A stretch of DNA of 64,000 nt from Gordonia aichiensis NBRC 108223 (lineage in GTDB: Bacteria > Actinomycetota > Actinomycetes > Mycobacteriales > Mycobacteriaceae). The notes beneath the pieces were generated by a model. It worked only from the letters and a program-made list of their open reading frames with translations, made no database searches and had not been told where the DNA came from. Location of the stretch: assembly GCF_000332975.1 (NCBI RefSeq), contig NZ_BANR01000015.1, positions 59,406-123,405 on the forward strand, in the 5' to 3' direction. The position numbers and the translations under genes were made by a program. This document shows positions 56,044 to 64,000 of this stretch, piece after piece (positions within the stretch are counted from its first letter, which is position 1; each line of letters opens with the position of its first letter).

Positions 56044-57099
56044 ATGTACAACATCGAACTGCACAACTTCTTCGCAACGACCGGTCCCGCGGCGCCGCAA
56101 CTGGCACACCGGGCTGTCCCCGAGCTCAGTGAAGACGACAAGGACCTCATCATCGACTGGCTCGACTACCTGTTCGTCGCGTCTGACGACACCGACGAAG
56201 TTGACCGTGCGCTGAACAAGATCATCGCTAGGAACAGGCGCGCCCGCCCCGGCGCTAAGACGATCCCCATCCTCACTGCACCCAATGGCACCGGCAAATC
56301 CACTTTCATGCTGGAGTGGGGCCGAAAGTATTACGCCGACCACTTCACCGGCACGCAACTCGACCCATTCACCGTCCCTACCCTCGAAGAAGACGGGCTG
56401 ATCATCGAAGAGTGCCCGATCGTGTACCTCAACGTTGACGGAAACATGGGGGCCGCTGATCTGAACAAAGCGATCTGTGCGTTCTTCAGATTGGGCACCT
56501 ATGGAACCAAAGCGGAAGTGGGAGAGCGAGCTGGCCACGCATTGCGCACTCATCGAGTGCGCATCCTCATCGTCGACGACGCCCACTTCCTCAACACGCG
56601 AAAGATCCTCGGACGAGAACTGCTCGACCACATCAAGAACCAGAACACCGAACTGGGCGTCGTGGGAGCCACCCTGATTCTCGTGGGCGCAAACCTCGAA
56701 GGTGGACCGATACTCGAAGACCCCCAGATCACATGCCGCTCGAGGACGTTGGCATTTCATGACTACGGCACCACAGATGCGGCCGGTATGGCGGCATGCC
56801 AACGTTCACTCAAGCGGATCGAACACACCCTCCGCCAGCACATTCCCGGCATTCGCGAAGACTCTCTGTCGCGGGTGCTTGCTGGCCGCATCACCGAACG
56901 AGTCGGCGGCCGCCACGGCGACATGGCCGGACTCGTCCGCGAAGCCTACAAATGCCTCCTCGAGGACGAGGGCGCAACCTGGTTGAGTAAACAGCACATC
57001 AACGACGCGGACGTACCCGACCGCATCAGGAAGCGCGAGCAGCAGCAGGCTGCCCCCAGAAAAAAGCGGCACTCTCTCCGCAAGATCAGCACGATATAA
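56044..57099 (+). CDS. tnsC: TnsC-like AAA+ regulator
   Basis: 351 residues from ATG 56044 behind AGGAG, 8 bp after tnsB. Walker A is APNGTGKSTFM (residues 79-86), Walker B is ILIVDDAHFL (about 176-181), and sensor 1 is VGATLILVGANLEG. In Tn7-like systems TnsC forms ATP-dependent filaments on DNA, receives the target signal from TniQ/TnsD and activates TnsAB. The basic C-terminus (KREQQQAAPRKKRHSLRK) may bind DNA. Confidence 0.92.
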   Translation: MYNIELHNFFATTGPAAPQLAHRAVPELSEDDKDLIIDWLDYLFVASDDTDEVDRALNKIIARNRRARPGAKTIPILTAPNGTGKSTFMLEWGRKYYADHFTGTQLDPFTVPTLEEDGLIIEECPIVYLNVDGNMGAADLNKAICAFFRLGTYGTKAEVGERAGHALRTHRVRILIVDDAHFLNTRKILGRELLDHIKNQNTELGVVGATLILVGANLEGGPILEDPQITCRSRTLAFHDYGTTDAAGMAACQRSLKRIEHTLRQHIPGIREDSLSRVLAGRITERVGGRHGDMAGLVREAYKCLLEDEGATWLSKQHINDADVPDRIRKREQQQAAPRKKRHSLRKISTI

Positions 57100-57105
57100 C
57101 GTGCT

Positions 57106-58767
57106 GTGCCACTCCAGCATCCCTCGATGCCGGTACGCCCACACGTGCAGCCGAGCGAGGCACTCGATAGCTATCTCGTCCGGCTTGCACGGACAAACGG
57201 ACTCACACCGCGGGCCCTGAGTCAGGAGATCACGGCCCGCGCAGGCGCTCCCGTGATCAACGGGCGCGCAGTCCTAGCCGGATACACGCCCATGTCGGCG
57301 ATCGTCACCACGATCGCCGACATGGGCGGGCTGGCGTCGGGGCACGTCATCGACATGACACTCGCGCGCTACCTCCACGGTGACGCTCCTGGACCCGGAA
57401 CCCGACTGCCGTGGACCCCCAGACACGGAACCGCCATCTGCCCGCAGTGCGTCGGCACCCACGGGTTCTGGCCGATCACCTGGCGCCTGCCGCAATTGGC
57501 CGTATGCATCGAACACCGACTGGTGCTGCACACGATGTGCCCGCGCTGCGGAAAGCCTTTCCGAACGCGCAGAACGCCGCCGTTGCCGAACAGCCTCCTG
57601 GAGTGCGATAGCCCGATCTCGGGGTCGGGGACGTTCGTCGAAACGTGTGGACAACGGCTCGATGCCTTGATGCGAATCGATGCCAATCCCGCGCAGGCGG
57701 ATGCTGCGGCCATTCTCCTGGCGGTCACCCATGACGGACACGACATGCAGGTGGCCGGTAAAGCCTCATCCGCGGTTGATTACCTGTCCGACCACTATGC
57801 GCTCGTGCTTCTGCTGACGCACCTGGCAGCCAGCGGCAACGGCGAAGAGTATTACTGGGCGAAAACCATTCGCGACGATGCTCTCGCCCGCAACGCGTCC
57901 AAGCAACAACTTTCGCGGTCACTACCGCTCGACATGGTCGCTCGCGCAGAGATCTTGGCCCTCGCCACCGAAATGCTGACGCGCACAACCGTCGCTGAAG
58001 TAGCGCACCACCTGCGACTATTCGCGCGAATCATCCCGTCGGCGCCAGCGGGACCTCGCGCATGGCTGCTCGGCCACACGCGCCGAACCCCTTTCATGGA
58101 CGAACTAACGCGGGCAGTCGTTGCTCCCGAGCGGTCTTTCTCCTATCAACTCGACCACTCGCCTTCTACGGGAGGCGTGGGGGCAAGGCACATACCGCAG
58201 GCGATCTCCGCACCGGTGTATGAGCAGTACTTCGCTGATGCACTTGGTGTCACGGCTGATACCGGTCGCGTGTTCGTGTCGTTGTGTTTGGCCCGCAGAA
58301 CACTGGCGTCGGGCACCTGGGTGTCGGCCGGCGAGCTGATCGGCATACCGCCGCGCGTAGCACGCCAAACTCCGATGAATGTGTCGCCTCGACTGAAGGT
58401 GCCGATAACCGAACTCGTCGGCAGAGTCATCGCGGTCGAACCGTTGTTTGCACAATCACCGCCGGACTACCGCCAGCGCGAACAGCTAGTGCTGCAACTG
58501 GTTGAGCTGCGCGAACTGTGGTTTGACCCGTGGCGTCACCAACACAGGATTCCCGGCGCAGCCGACAACACCTTCGCCAACACATGCGAATGGCTGTGGA
58601 GCACGTATGCGCTCGGACTTCCCTACAGTCAGCGATGGGCACACGGCTGGAACAACGAACGACGATACCGCTATCGACAGTGGTGCGATCGCCTGCCGAG
58701 CCGGGTCTCAACGGCGACAGTACTGTCGCGACGCCGTCTCGCCACTTGGGGCATCACGCCTCGATGA
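57106..58767 (+). CDS. tniQ: TniQ/TnsD-like target-selection protein
   Basis: 553 residues from GTG 57106; ATG 57127 is an alternative. The TniQ domain starts RPHVQPSEALDSYLVRLARTNGL. The zinc motif is ICPQCVGTHGFWPITWRLPQLAVCIEHRLVLHTMCPRCG. The long C-terminal half is helical and unrecognised, comparable in length to TnsD, which recognises a fixed DNA site. It is 6 bp after tnsC in the same operon. Its last 14 bp overlap the end of the opposite gene at 58754. Confidence 0.88.
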   Translation: MPLQHPSMPVRPHVQPSEALDSYLVRLARTNGLTPRALSQEITARAGAPVINGRAVLAGYTPMSAIVTTIADMGGLASGHVIDMTLARYLHGDAPGPGTRLPWTPRHGTAICPQCVGTHGFWPITWRLPQLAVCIEHRLVLHTMCPRCGKPFRTRRTPPLPNSLLECDSPISGSGTFVETCGQRLDALMRIDANPAQADAAAILLAVTHDGHDMQVAGKASSAVDYLSDHYALVLLLTHLAASGNGEEYYWAKTIRDDALARNASKQQLSRSLPLDMVARAEILALATEMLTRTTVAEVAHHLRLFARIIPSAPAGPRAWLLGHTRRTPFMDELTRAVVAPERSFSYQLDHSPSTGGVGARHIPQAISAPVYEQYFADALGVTADTGRVFVSLCLARRTLASGTWVSAGELIGIPPRVARQTPMNVSPRLKVPITELVGRVIAVEPLFAQSPPDYRQREQLVLQLVELRELWFDPWRHQHRIPGAADNTFANTCEWLWSTYALGLPYSQRWAHGWNNERRYRYRQWCDRLPSRVSTATVLSRRRLATWGITPR

Positions 58768-59383
58768 GCAGATCACTACTGCCGTAGACCTCCTCCCATT
58801 CACCCCACTCAAACGCACTAACGTCGACCCGTGGCCGTGCGGGGGCCACAAGGATTGACAGCTCCCCCGAACGATCGAGACCGACCAAGCCGATCCCGTA
58901 TTCCGCCGCTTCCAGCTGCGCGATGGGATCACAGGCGGGCGCGCTCATGACCAGCATGCGGGCACATTGATTGGCGAAACGACTTGCGTCTGTCAGCCCG
59001 CGATCCCAGTCATCATCGACAACGACGACACCGTTCAACCGAAGCGCTGGCGACGCACGCCGGACGATGGTCGCCGCGGTCACGTCGGCAAGCCCCGCAG
59101 GAAGACCGTGCTCGATGACAGCTTGCTCGCGCAGGTTCAGGTCGCAGATCGCCACCGGTTCGTTGAGCGGCAAAGCGCACATCAGCTCTAAAGCACCGGT
59201 ACTAGTGATGGCCCCCAGCCCGGTTAGTCGCCGCCGCCTTACTTCGGCGCGATCGATCGTCACCCACAGTGCGACATCCTCGACGCCGAGAGCATCGGTG
59301 ACGACAACCGAGGAAGCCACGTTCTGGCCCATCGTCAATTCCAATGCCTGGCAGGCGAGTGCGTGTGTTTCCGATGCCGACAT
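58754..59383 (-). CDS. Hypothetical cargo protein
   Basis: 209 residues, starting MSASETHALACQALELTMGQNV. There is an alpha/beta pattern with GVVVVDDDWDRGLTDASRFANQCARMLVMSAPACDPIAQLEAAEYGIGLVGLDRSGELSILVAP. No family is recognised. It converges on tniQ with a 14-bp overlap and diverges from the gene at 59506, with which it shares a 122-bp promoter region. Confidence 0.65.
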   Translation of the reverse strand: MSASETHALACQALELTMGQNVASSVVVTDALGVEDVALWVTIDRAEVRRRRLTGLGAITSTGALELMCALPLNEPVAICDLNLREQAVIEHGLPAGLADVTAATIVRRASPALRLNGVVVVDDDWDRGLTDASRFANQCARMLVMSAPACDPIAQLEAAEYGIGLVGLDRSGELSILVAPARPRVDVSAFEWGEWEEVYGSSDLLIEA

Positions 59384-59505
59384 AGTTCCTGTCCTTCGTT
59401 GTGTCCAAGAACGCTGGGTATGCGTCTATTTGAGACACTACGACAGTTCTTCCTTGATGCACGTGTTGCTAACACGACGTACATGGTCACTGATACGATC
59501 AATTA

Positions 59506-59973
59506 GTGGCTAATAAATACAAAACTCCGCCACCGGGTGTGCCTGGGGCACCCGACCCGAACCGCCCCTACCTCAGCTTGTCCGAAGCCGCCCGACTCCT
59601 GAGCAAGGACAAACGAACAGTCCAGGCTCAAATTCTAAACCGGGACATCGAGGGTGGTGCGACTCCGCGACCACAGCGACTGCAGTGGTGGGTGTACCTG
59701 GATCAGGTTCTGGAACGGATAGCACCGGGAATGGAGGCACACAGTCCCCCGACAGTGGCCGAGTCTTCCGAGTCGGCGGACGACCGATTACTCCAAGCCA
59801 ATGTGAAGCTAATAGAGACAAACCTCGCCCTGCTTGACGTCCTACGCGCCAACCGGAAAGCGCAGCACAATCATCGCGCTGCGAGGCAGCTGCTCGATAA
59901 CGAGCAGAATCGGGCAATCGAGACTGCGATCGACAACCTGCAGGAAACGCTAGCGTTCATGGTGGGCGGCTGA
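59506..59973 (+). CDS. Small protein with excisionase-like HTH
   Basis: 155 residues from GTG 59506. Residues about 22-68 (YLSLSEAARLLSKDKRTVQAQILNRDIEGG...QWWVYLDQVLE) look like a winged/MerR-type HTH of the excisionase group. The C-terminal half is helical (LLQANVKLIETNLALLDVLRANRK...AIETAIDNLQETLAFMV) and may dimerise. A DNA-binding accessory factor of the transposon is possible. Confidence 0.65.
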   Translation: MANKYKTPPPGVPGAPDPNRPYLSLSEAARLLSKDKRTVQAQILNRDIEGGATPRPQRLQWWVYLDQVLERIAPGMEAHSPPTVAESSESADDRLLQANVKLIETNLALLDVLRANRKAQHNHRAARQLLDNEQNRAIETAIDNLQETLAFMVGG

Positions 59974-60152
59974 AGTCGATTGCCTTCGTATGGATGCAAC
60001 GAGACTGTGATCGCAGGCCGAACTGTCTCTGGGTGTGCGTCGTGCGCTCTTGCCGGGCATCGATTATCGAATGACCCGAGGCCTGTGTCGCTGGTCGTCG
60101 AGGGGTCTCCGGATCCCGGAAATCTGAAGCACCGTGCTTATCAGGCGCGCCA

Positions 60153-60992
60153 TCACGTGGGCTGGCAGTACGTCCAGTAGCGGTACAGCGGCTTGGCCCG
60201 ACTCTTCTGCCATAGTTCCAATGCGGCCACAGCCGTGGTTGGCGGGTGGATAGGAATCATTCCGTGGTTCTCGTAGTCGCGACCACTCAGCTCGACCGCT
60301 TCGGCCAAGGCAATCGCCTCGGGATCGCGCAGCCGGTGCATTTTTCTGCGCATCAGGTCGCGATACATCCGATCGAAGTGGCCCATAACATGCGTCGTGC
60401 GTGCAGTGCTGGTGGTGGCGAACTCAGTCATCTGATTCTGTATGTTCAGGGCGCGAGCCGACACGGGTAGTTGCTCGTTACAGCCGTTTGTGAGCAGGAC
60501 CCGACACCTGGTGCAGGCGAAGGATGTGGGCAGGTACCAGTAGCGGGATTCGGTCTGGTCCGCGCATAGCGCGCAGTACTGGAGCCGTCGTGTGTTGAGG
60601 CACATGGCAAGAAAGCCGCTGCGGCGATGGGCGAACGCTGGCGCGGTATGACGCAACAGATCCTCAGAAGCGATCGACAGGCGTGCTGAAATGCATTTGA
60701 GGACTGCGGGTTTGGGGTCCATAAAGTACTTGCCCGAGCTGCCGGTGATGGCCTTTGTCGGAACGTAGTTGGCGTTGGCTGCACGCCGGACAATGGAGTT
60801 CAAGGACTCCTCGGGCTGGGGCACGACCCGGATCGGAAGGCTTTGGGATGCTATTTCGTGTGTGGTCACAATGACTTCTCTGTCGTCGCTGCGTCGAAAC
60901 GCATGCTGTGGCGGGGTGGGCGCTACTTCGTAAGCGGGAGCGCATTCCAGCAGTGTGACAGAAGTTGTGCTCATGCCCTGTGTCTCGTGCAA
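60153..60992 (-). CDS. Second TniQ-like protein
   Basis: 279 residues; ATG 60974 is a shorter alternative start. LPIRVVPQPEESLNSIVRRAANANY matches the start of the TniQ domain. The zinc-binding part reads LQYCALCADQTESRYWYLPTSFACTRCRVLLTNGC, where the usual H between the two Cys pairs is replaced. It is half the length of the first TniQ, the size of TniQ proteins that act with another targeting factor. It is on the opposite strand with its own promoter region (60993-61411). Confidence 0.75.
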   Translation of the reverse strand: MHETQGMSTTSVTLLECAPAYEVAPTPPQHAFRRSDDREVIVTTHEIASQSLPIRVVPQPEESLNSIVRRAANANYVPTKAITGSSGKYFMDPKPAVLKCISARLSIASEDLLRHTAPAFAHRRSGFLAMCLNTRRLQYCALCADQTESRYWYLPTSFACTRCRVLLTNGCNEQLPVSARALNIQNQMTEFATTSTARTTHVMGHFDRMYRDLMRRKMHRLRDPEAIALAEAVELSGRDYENHGMIPIHPPTTAVAALELWQKSRAKPLYRYWTYCQPT

Positions 60993-61411
60993 CCAAAAGT
61001 GTTGTACCTAGCCAACTTTTGGTTGACAACAACACCCTCCCAGGTGGTGGCACCTACACCTGGCCGGGTGGTGCTGCGTCGGCTGTGGACTGGTCGCCCA
61101 CGAGATCCTGGTACACGGGTAGCCGCCAACTGATCGGCACATTTCCTCAAGTGTCGCAATGGTTGCCTGGCGCTTTTGGTGGGGTGCTGGCGTGTCCCGA
61201 GCGATCCATCCCGGGCATCGGCACGCGTAAGAAGTCGACTAGTTCCGGTGCGGCCTCTGGATCTAGGAACATCAGACATCAGATTCGGTCCGATCACGCC
61301 GGTGCGTCAACGCGCGCCGACCGCCGATGGCTAACCGCCGACATGGGTTGCCCGCGTGTGCGACTCTTGGATTCGGCATGATGTCTGGCGTGGTGACGTC
61401 AGGGTTGAGCG
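60993..61411. promoter_or_regulatory. Divergent promoter region with two palindromes
   Basis: 419 bases between the second TniQ gene and the zinc-ribbon gene; no ORF is supported. AACCAAAAGT (60991-61000) and ACTTTTGGTT (61015-61024) form an inverted repeat. CCAGGTG (61040-61046) and CACCTGG (61057-61063) form another. TTGACA (61023-61028) is a candidate -35 element. The first repeat overlaps the start region of the TniQ-like gene. Confidence 0.5.
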
Positions 61412-63166
61412 ATGACTAGCGATAAACAGATGTGCTCTACGCCGGGTTGCGGCCGACCTGCAGTGTTTCGAACACGCAGCAAGCCTTCCTGGTGTGGAGA
61501 ATGTATCGACGAGATTTTGCGCATCGGTGGGATGAAGGCGATTGAGCCCGTACAAAAGGCCACCACGTTCACCCTCATGGAATGCCTGGAGTGCGGCACG
61601 CATACGCACAACAGACTGGAGTACGTCGTTGGAAACAACAGTGCCCGGCTGCAAACGTGTCGAGCTTGCCACTGGCGGGAGTGGGGCGCGATGCAGCGCT
61701 CGCACCTCTATTTCGTCGCACCCACCACCGACGAAGTCCGGACCACGGCTGAGGAGAACGGCTTCGAGTACCTCGGGCCGCTGACGAATCCGTCCCAGGC
61801 TGGAGATCCGCATCATGTGCGGTGTCGTCACTGTGGTCGGCTCACCGCGGAGCGACAGGCGGACATCGGTTTCGGATGCCCGTGTTCACGCAACGGCAAG
61901 TCAGCCGCACGCGCGACGGTTAGTGCTTCGCGGGCCCGTACGCGGACAATGCTGTTCAAAGACTCCGACGCCCAAGCAGACGAGTGGTGGGATCATACAG
62001 AGAATTCAGAGGTGGACTACCAAACGGCATCAATCAAGGCCACTCGCGAGGTGGCGTGGAAATGTCCGACGTGCTCGCACCGGTTCACCGCGCCGGTACG
62101 GGAGATGGTTGACAGGCTCGCCTGCCCACGTTGCGAGCAAGAGAGCAGGGCGAATTGGCAAAGAGAATACGCTGCCTTGAAGCGCACCTCGGTCGCCGAG
62201 GTTCCGCTGCTCGCAGCAGCCTGGGACGATCCCGCCGATCCCGCGACAGTGCCCGTCGCCGGTCATGTCCGCCTCTACCGCCTCGTGTGCCAGAACGGGC
62301 ATCACCCACGAATCAGCCCCCACACTTTTCTGGAGTCAGGGTGCCCGCACTGTCGGGCGGCCCAGACCCGTCGTTCCAAGACCAAGCCGCGGTTGGCGCA
62401 GGAATTCCCGGAGATAGCGGCGCAGTGGCATCCCACCAGAAACGGGCGATTGACCGCTAATGACGTAGGAAGCGACTCGAAGAGAACCGTATGGTGGCGC
62501 GATAGTCAGTGCGGGCACGAGTGGAGTGAGGTTGTGGCGGTCCGCAACAAATACCGTCGTGATCTGTGCCCGCGGTGCCACACGATTCTCGACTCGCTGG
62601 CATATCAGTACCCGCTTCTTGCTGCCGAGTGGTCGCCCAACAACCCTCTTTCGGCGTGGCAGGTTCGGCCACACGGCACTACATCATTCGAACCCGAATG
62701 GGTGTGCCCGAACGATCCGTCTCATGTGTGGAAAGCGACGCTGTCCTCTCGAACCACCGGAAGTGACTGTCCGGAGTGCCGCGAGGCGGGCAAATCCCGC
62801 ATCGAACTCGACTACCTTGCGGCTGCGAAAGCGACGTTCGGCAGAGCAAGGTCGGGAGCCAAACTGCAAGCGCCCGAGTTTCATCGACGCCCATCATGGA
62901 CAGTTGACATCACCGTGCCGTTGAAGGACGAACCAGCCCTCGTGATCGAGTATGACGGCAGCTATTGGCACCGAGATAAAGCCGAGATCGACCGTGCCAA
63001 GAGTATGGATCTTCTCGCGGCTGGTTATCGTGTTGTGCGCCTGCGAGAGAATCCCCTCCAGTCTTTGCACATCCTGGACCCGAGATACACCGAAGTGACT
63101 GTGTACGCCGACGCACCTACTCCTGGTGCGGTAATGACCGAGATCAAGAGATTGATCTCCGGGTGA
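61412..63166 (+). CDS. Multi-zinc-ribbon protein with Vsr-like nuclease end
   Basis: 584 residues. Repeated DUF4379-type zinc ribbons are visible: VAWKCPTCSHRF...LACPRC, LVCQNGHHPRISPHTFLESGCPHC, WWRDSQCGHEWSEVV...LCPRCH and WVCPNDPSHVW...SDCPEC, with the typical EFPEIAAQWHPTRNGRLTANDV linker. An N-terminal pair CSTPGCGRP...SWCGECI and CRHCGRL add further clusters. Residues about 510-545 (LVIEYDGSYWHRDKAEIDRAKSMDLLAAGYRVVRLREN) match the Vsr/DUF559-type PD-(D/E)xK nuclease core. A nicking or DNA-targeting nuclease is inferred. It is the last gene before the IS21 element. Confidence 0.8.
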   Translation: MTSDKQMCSTPGCGRPAVFRTRSKPSWCGECIDEILRIGGMKAIEPVQKATTFTLMECLECGTHTHNRLEYVVGNNSARLQTCRACHWREWGAMQRSHLYFVAPTTDEVRTTAEENGFEYLGPLTNPSQAGDPHHVRCRHCGRLTAERQADIGFGCPCSRNGKSAARATVSASRARTRTMLFKDSDAQADEWWDHTENSEVDYQTASIKATREVAWKCPTCSHRFTAPVREMVDRLACPRCEQESRANWQREYAALKRTSVAEVPLLAAAWDDPADPATVPVAGHVRLYRLVCQNGHHPRISPHTFLESGCPHCRAAQTRRSKTKPRLAQEFPEIAAQWHPTRNGRLTANDVGSDSKRTVWWRDSQCGHEWSEVVAVRNKYRRDLCPRCHTILDSLAYQYPLLAAEWSPNNPLSAWQVRPHGTTSFEPEWVCPNDPSHVWKATLSSRTTGSDCPECREAGKSRIELDYLAAAKATFGRARSGAKLQAPEFHRRPSWTVDITVPLKDEPALVIEYDGSYWHRDKAEIDRAKSMDLLAAGYRVVRLRENPLQSLHILDPRYTEVTVYADAPTPGAVMTEIKRLISG

Positions 63167-63492
63167 CCCCCGCATTCCGGCCAGAGGTCCTAGCCGCCTG
63201 AGCGGCCGGAGAAGACGATGGCGAGCTTGCGGCGCACTAGAGTTCCCCCGCCTGGGCGCCGTGGTTGGCCACGGAGCTGACGCCCCACCATATTTCTATC
63301 GACTTCGCACGCCGCCGTCCTACCGCAAAGGGCAACACCGGTCGGTCACGGTTTGTCATTTGCCACGGTGAAGGGACCGCTGTGGGCTGATTTTTGCCAT
63401 GGGGATGGGACCACCTGGATTGCCAGTAATGGGACCACCGGCGCGTTGCGCTGGTGGTCCTTCGTTTTGTCCGTTGACTCGGCTGTGACGAC
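63167..63492. repeat. IS21-type left-end repeats
   Basis: No gene is supported. TGCCA...GGGACC-type repeats occur at 63361-63378, 63395-63412 and 63421-63435, each reading TGCCA, a few bases, then AAGGGACC or ATGGGACC. Multiple such repeats at the left end are typical IstA-binding sites of IS21-family elements. Confidence 0.6.
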
Positions 63493-64000
63493 GTGTCATG
63501 GAAGGTCGGCGGCATGGGCTATCGGGAGGTTGCTGTGGAAGAGATCAGAGAAGTCCTGCGGTTGTGGCTGGGCCTGGCGGTGGGGTTACCGTCGCCGGGG
63601 CTGCGCACGATCGCCGCGCACGCGGGGGTCGACCGCAAGACGGTGCGCCACTACCTCGCGGCCGCGCAAGCTGCGGGGTGACGCGCGAGTCAGGGGCGGC
63701 GGGGCTCACCGATGAGGTGATCGGTCAGATCGTGGCCGGAGTCCGTCCGGCCCGCCCGAATGGGCATGGGCAGTCCTGGGAGCTGTTGGTGCCGTTCACC
63801 ACACAGATCCGGGACTGGGTGGCCGGGTCGGCAGATGCGAAACCGTTGACGGTGACCAAGATTCACGAACTGCTCGGCCGTCAGGGGTGTGTGGTTCCGT
63901 ATCGGACGTTGGTGTGGTTCGCCACCGCTGAATGTGGGTATCGGCGCACGGCCACCTCGATGCGGGTCGCTGACGGTGAGCCCGGAGTCGAATGCCAACT
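63493..64000 (+). pseudogene. istA: IS21-family transposase IstA, frameshifted and cut by the window end
   Basis: The N-terminal HTH part (YREVAVEEIREVLRLWLGLAVGLPSPGLRTIAAHAGVDRKTVRHYLAAAQAAG) stops at TGA 63679-63681. The next frame continues directly (VTRESGAAGLTDEVIGQIVAGVRP...KPLTVTKIHELLGRQGCVVPYRTLVWF...SMRVADGEPGVECQL) to the window end. One base shift at about 63675 restores a single protein, so this is either a frameshift mutation or a sequencing error. IstB is outside the window. Confidence 0.75.

Noticed and set aside
47907..64000. CRISPR array or cas genes that might make the Tn7-like unit a CRISPR-associated transposon
   Set aside because: No regularly spaced repeats of 25-40 bp and no Cas5/6/7/8 or Cas12-like protein were found in the window; flanking DNA was not seen.

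Overview
This is high-GC actinobacterial chromosome spanning the replication origin of a mycolic-acid bacterium, most likely Gordonia or a close relative. The evidence is gene order: rsmG-parA-parB-(GNAT)-cwlM-trxA-trxB-anti-sigma-sigM on one side of dnaA, and dnaN-gnd-recF-dciA-gyrB-gyrA-DUF3566-tRNA-Ile-tRNA-Ala-ppiA-rhomboid-PH protein on the other. This matches the Mycobacterium tuberculosis Rv0001-Rv0010c / Rv3911-Rv3924c order, with the window inverted relative to the usual dnaA orientation. Core genes left of about 35.3 kb are mostly on the minus strand and those to the right on the plus strand up to parB, as expected for bidirectional replication from oriC (about 33.1-33.6 kb). No species call can be made without database comparison.

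Layout. 1-4.6 kb: PH-domain protein (partial), rhomboid protease, ppiA, a small membrane protein, a Pro-rich DUF4190 protein, a cutinase and a DUF1622 membrane protein. 5.0-16.6 kb: a defence island with type I restriction-modification (hsdM-hsdS-Mrr-like nuclease, then hsdR followed by a DUF262 protein and a PIN_8-type nuclease). A divergent three-gene cassette ending in a GIY-YIG nuclease is nested inside it. 17.0-20.0 kb: a small ribbon-helix-helix-like gene and a two-gene unit of a degenerate tyrosine-recombinase-like protein plus a DDE transposase. 20.2-22.7 kb: the remnant of an element integrated in the 3' end of tRNA-Ala, with 47-bp att repeats, a broken integrase and repeated arm-type motifs. 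22.6-47.6 kb: the conserved origin region with oriC, three parS sites and the rpmH-rnpA-yidD-yidC-jag operon.

47.64 kb to the end: a second accessory region that begins inside sigM, whose 5' half is missing. It carries a membrane-anchored HNH nuclease and an IS3-type element that is both interrupted by a complete group II intron (2.2 kb, RT/maturase, perfect domain V) and damaged by an internal deletion. Next comes a Tn7-like core tnsA-tnsB-tnsC-tniQ, two small unknown genes, a second TniQ-like gene on the opposite strand, a multi-zinc-ribbon protein with a Vsr-type nuclease end, and the start of an IS21-type istA with a frameshift. No CRISPR array and no cas gene are visible.

The most promising candidates for new biology are the Tn7-like unit with two TniQ proteins, a Lys-to-Arg change in the TnsA active site and a zinc-ribbon/Vsr protein; the GIY-YIG cassette and the DUF262-PIN_8 pair in the restriction island; and a perfect 35-bp palindrome containing two back-to-back DnaA boxes near the left end.
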